From: Bacillota bacterium
GTDB lineage: Bacteria; Bacillota; Clostridia; Lachnospirales; Lachnospiraceae
Assembly (NCBI GenBank): GCA_023423045.1
Contig: JAFAGA010000010.1
Span: 1-64,000 of the forward strand
Length of the DNA: 64,000 nucleotides
Reading direction: 5' to 3'
Below are positions 63,125 to 64,000 of the stretch, one piece after another. Numbering within the stretch: the first letter of the stretch is position 1; every line of letters begins with the position of its first letter. Below the pieces are notes generated by a model. It saw only the letters and a program-made list of their open reading frames with translations. It was not told the DNA's origin and made no database searches. A program made the translations under genes and the position numbers.

Positions 63125-63232
63125 TTGCATGAAGCAGAAGTTGCGGCACAGGGCGGACTCCGACCCGGGGAAGTACACATAAAAGCTGCGAAACAGCGCG
63201 CGGCGCAGATGCTTGCGGATATCGCATTATAA
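63125..63232 (+). pseudogene. Possible coding remnant after the PII-like genes
   Basis: An open frame (LLHEAEVAAQGGLRPGEVHI then KAAKQRAAQMLADIAL, stop 63230) has protein-like composition (Ala/Gln/Glu-rich helix) but only a TTG start and no ribosome site. Too short to assign. Confidence 0.25.
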
Positions 63233-63233
63233 T

Positions 63234-63290
63234 AGGGCTGACAGTAAAACTGGCGAATAGGCAGAGTTTTACTGAAGAGGCCCTTTTTCT
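63234..63290 (+). terminator. Terminator of the PII-like operon
   Basis: AGTAAAACT pairs with AGTTTTACT, with an outer GGGC/GCCC, followed by TTTTTCTTTT. It overlaps the 3' end of the convergent nth gene. Confidence 0.8.
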
Positions 63291-63925
63291 TTTGTATCCA
63301 GACGGCCGGAAGAATCACACCACTCGTTCAAAAAGCATCGTTCACAATGACATTTTCTTGCGGTGCAGATGCTCCGACCATGATAAATCAGCTGAAAATT
63401 AATCCGGTTCCAGTGCTCCTTGGGAAGCACCTCCATCAATTCAAATTCCACCTGTACCGGATTTTTCCCCATGGCCCATCCAAGGCGTTTGGCGATTCGA
63501 AAGACATGAGTATCCACTGTAATCCCCGGTATATTGTAGGCATCCGCTAAAAATAAGGTGGCGGTCTTTCTTCCTACTCCGGCCAGCGTCAGCAATTCTT
63601 CAATGGTTACAGGAACCTTACCGTTATATTGCTCCATAAGTTGCTTGCAGCACTGCTTTATGCTCCTGGCCTTATTCTTATACAGTCCTACGGTTTTGAT
63701 ATAATCCTCGATCTCTTTCTCCGAGGCCTCTGTGATTTGCCAAATAGAAGAAAACCTTTTCCACAGGCCAGGGAGAACCTTGTCTACCTGTTGGTCCGTG
63801 CTCTGCGCGCTCAGCATGATTGCCAGCAGAAGCTGCCAGTCCTGCTGATGCAGGAAATCCTCCTTGGTGGTACCATACTCTCTATCCAATGCGGATAAAA
63901 TCTGCTTTAGTGCGTCTTTCTTCAT
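63269..63925 (-). CDS. nth: Endonuclease III
   Basis: A 218-aa DNA glycosylase/AP lyase of base excision repair. The helix-hairpin-helix TLAGVGRKTATLFL carries catalytic K120 and GITVDTHVFRIAKRLGW carries D138. The C-terminal [4Fe-4S] ligands fit C-x6-C-x2-C-x5-C (CTARKCHCERCFLNEWC). The start at 63925 has GAGAGGAAAG upstream; 22 more codons are open but unsupported. It has its own transcript, convergent with the PII-like genes. Confidence 0.96.
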   Translation of the reverse strand: MKKDALKQILSALDREYGTTKEDFLHQQDWQLLLAIMLSAQSTDQQVDKVLPGLWKRFSSIWQITEASEKEIEDYIKTVGLYKNKARSIKQCCKQLMEQYNGKVPVTIEELLTLAGVGRKTATLFLADAYNIPGITVDTHVFRIAKRLGWAMGKNPVQVEFELMEVLPKEHWNRINFQLIYHGRSICTARKCHCERCFLNEWCDSSGRLDTKEKGPLQ

Positions 63926-64000
63926 ATCTTTCCTCTCCGTTTTCTTTTGTTTCTTTATTATACATTTTACACAATTCAAAAACAAGTACACACTTTTGCA

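Overview
The window is chromosomal DNA from a low-to-mid GC, endospore-forming anaerobic Firmicute, most likely Lachnospiraceae (Lachnoclostridium/Clostridium XIVa type). Evidence: recN-spoIVB-spo0A in order, a gapA-pgk-tpiA-gpmI-secG-rnr-smpB-ssrA block, strong AGGAGG ribosome binding sites, TTGACA-N17-TATAAT-type promoters, and several secreted proteins built from Big_2 (bacterial Ig-like) repeats. There are no rRNA genes, no complete canonical tRNA and no CRISPR array.

Layout. 1-4.3 kb: a thioesterase cut by the window edge and a GNAT acetyltransferase (both minus), then a MoxR / DUF58 / DUF4129 operon. 4.5-9.1 kb: a VOC protein, a complete ISAs1-family insertion sequence with 14-bp inverted repeats and 10-bp target duplication, a YHYH/peptidoglycan-binding protein, a Big_2 secreted protein and a Nudix hydrolase. 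9.3-17.8 kb: a cyclic beta-1,2-glucan synthase encoded as two genes, GT84-GH189-like (1974 aa) and GH94 (about 807 aa). 17.8-29 kb: a zinc-ribbon protein, two small membrane proteins, two large Big-domain surface proteins and a MATE transporter. 29-34 kb: recN (with an SOS box), spoIVB and spo0A. 34-45 kb: lower glycolysis genes, secG, RNase R, SmpB, a secreted CHAP-like/Big_2 protein and tmRNA.

45-46.6 kb: the tmRNA 3' end is repeated 1.5 kb downstream around an AT-rich LysM/GH18-like gene that lacks the catalytic residues, so this is probably an integration scar. 46.7-49.9 kb: a small conserved Clostridia protein, a purine-type permease plus phosphoribosyltransferase operon, a GyrI-like protein and a small membrane protein. 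50-54 kb: two overlapping WYL-domain regulators, then about 600 bp of highly structured DNA with tRNA T-arm mimics and a terminator, then a slipin (SPFH) gene. This is the most novel-looking locus: it resembles Y-RNA/RNA-repair neighbourhoods without Ro60 or RtcB in view. 54-59 kb: an NHL-repeat protein and a GPH transporter / MerR / GH5 operon with a textbook MerR-type 19-bp-spacer promoter. 59-64 kb: an Spx/ArsC-like protein, a foreign insert bounded by 18-bp direct repeats next to a 5'-truncated DUF1538 gene, two PII-like proteins, and endonuclease III.

Stretches over 300 bp without a gene. 18587-18892 holds a dispersed repeat and a promoter. 23311-23690 holds divergent promoters and hairpins. 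28979-29376 shows nothing in its first 230 bp, then the recN promoter and SOS box. 32513-33062 holds a spo0A promoter and a possible 0A box. 33864-34327 holds a terminator and a candidate gapA promoter. 35339-35657 holds a terminator and tandem 36-38-bp repeats. 37647-38211 holds a large hairpin and two copies of the dispersed repeat. 52136-52738 is the structured RNA region. 54994-55327 holds a hairpin and the MerR-type promoter. 59682-60353 holds the left insert repeat and a possible short peptide.
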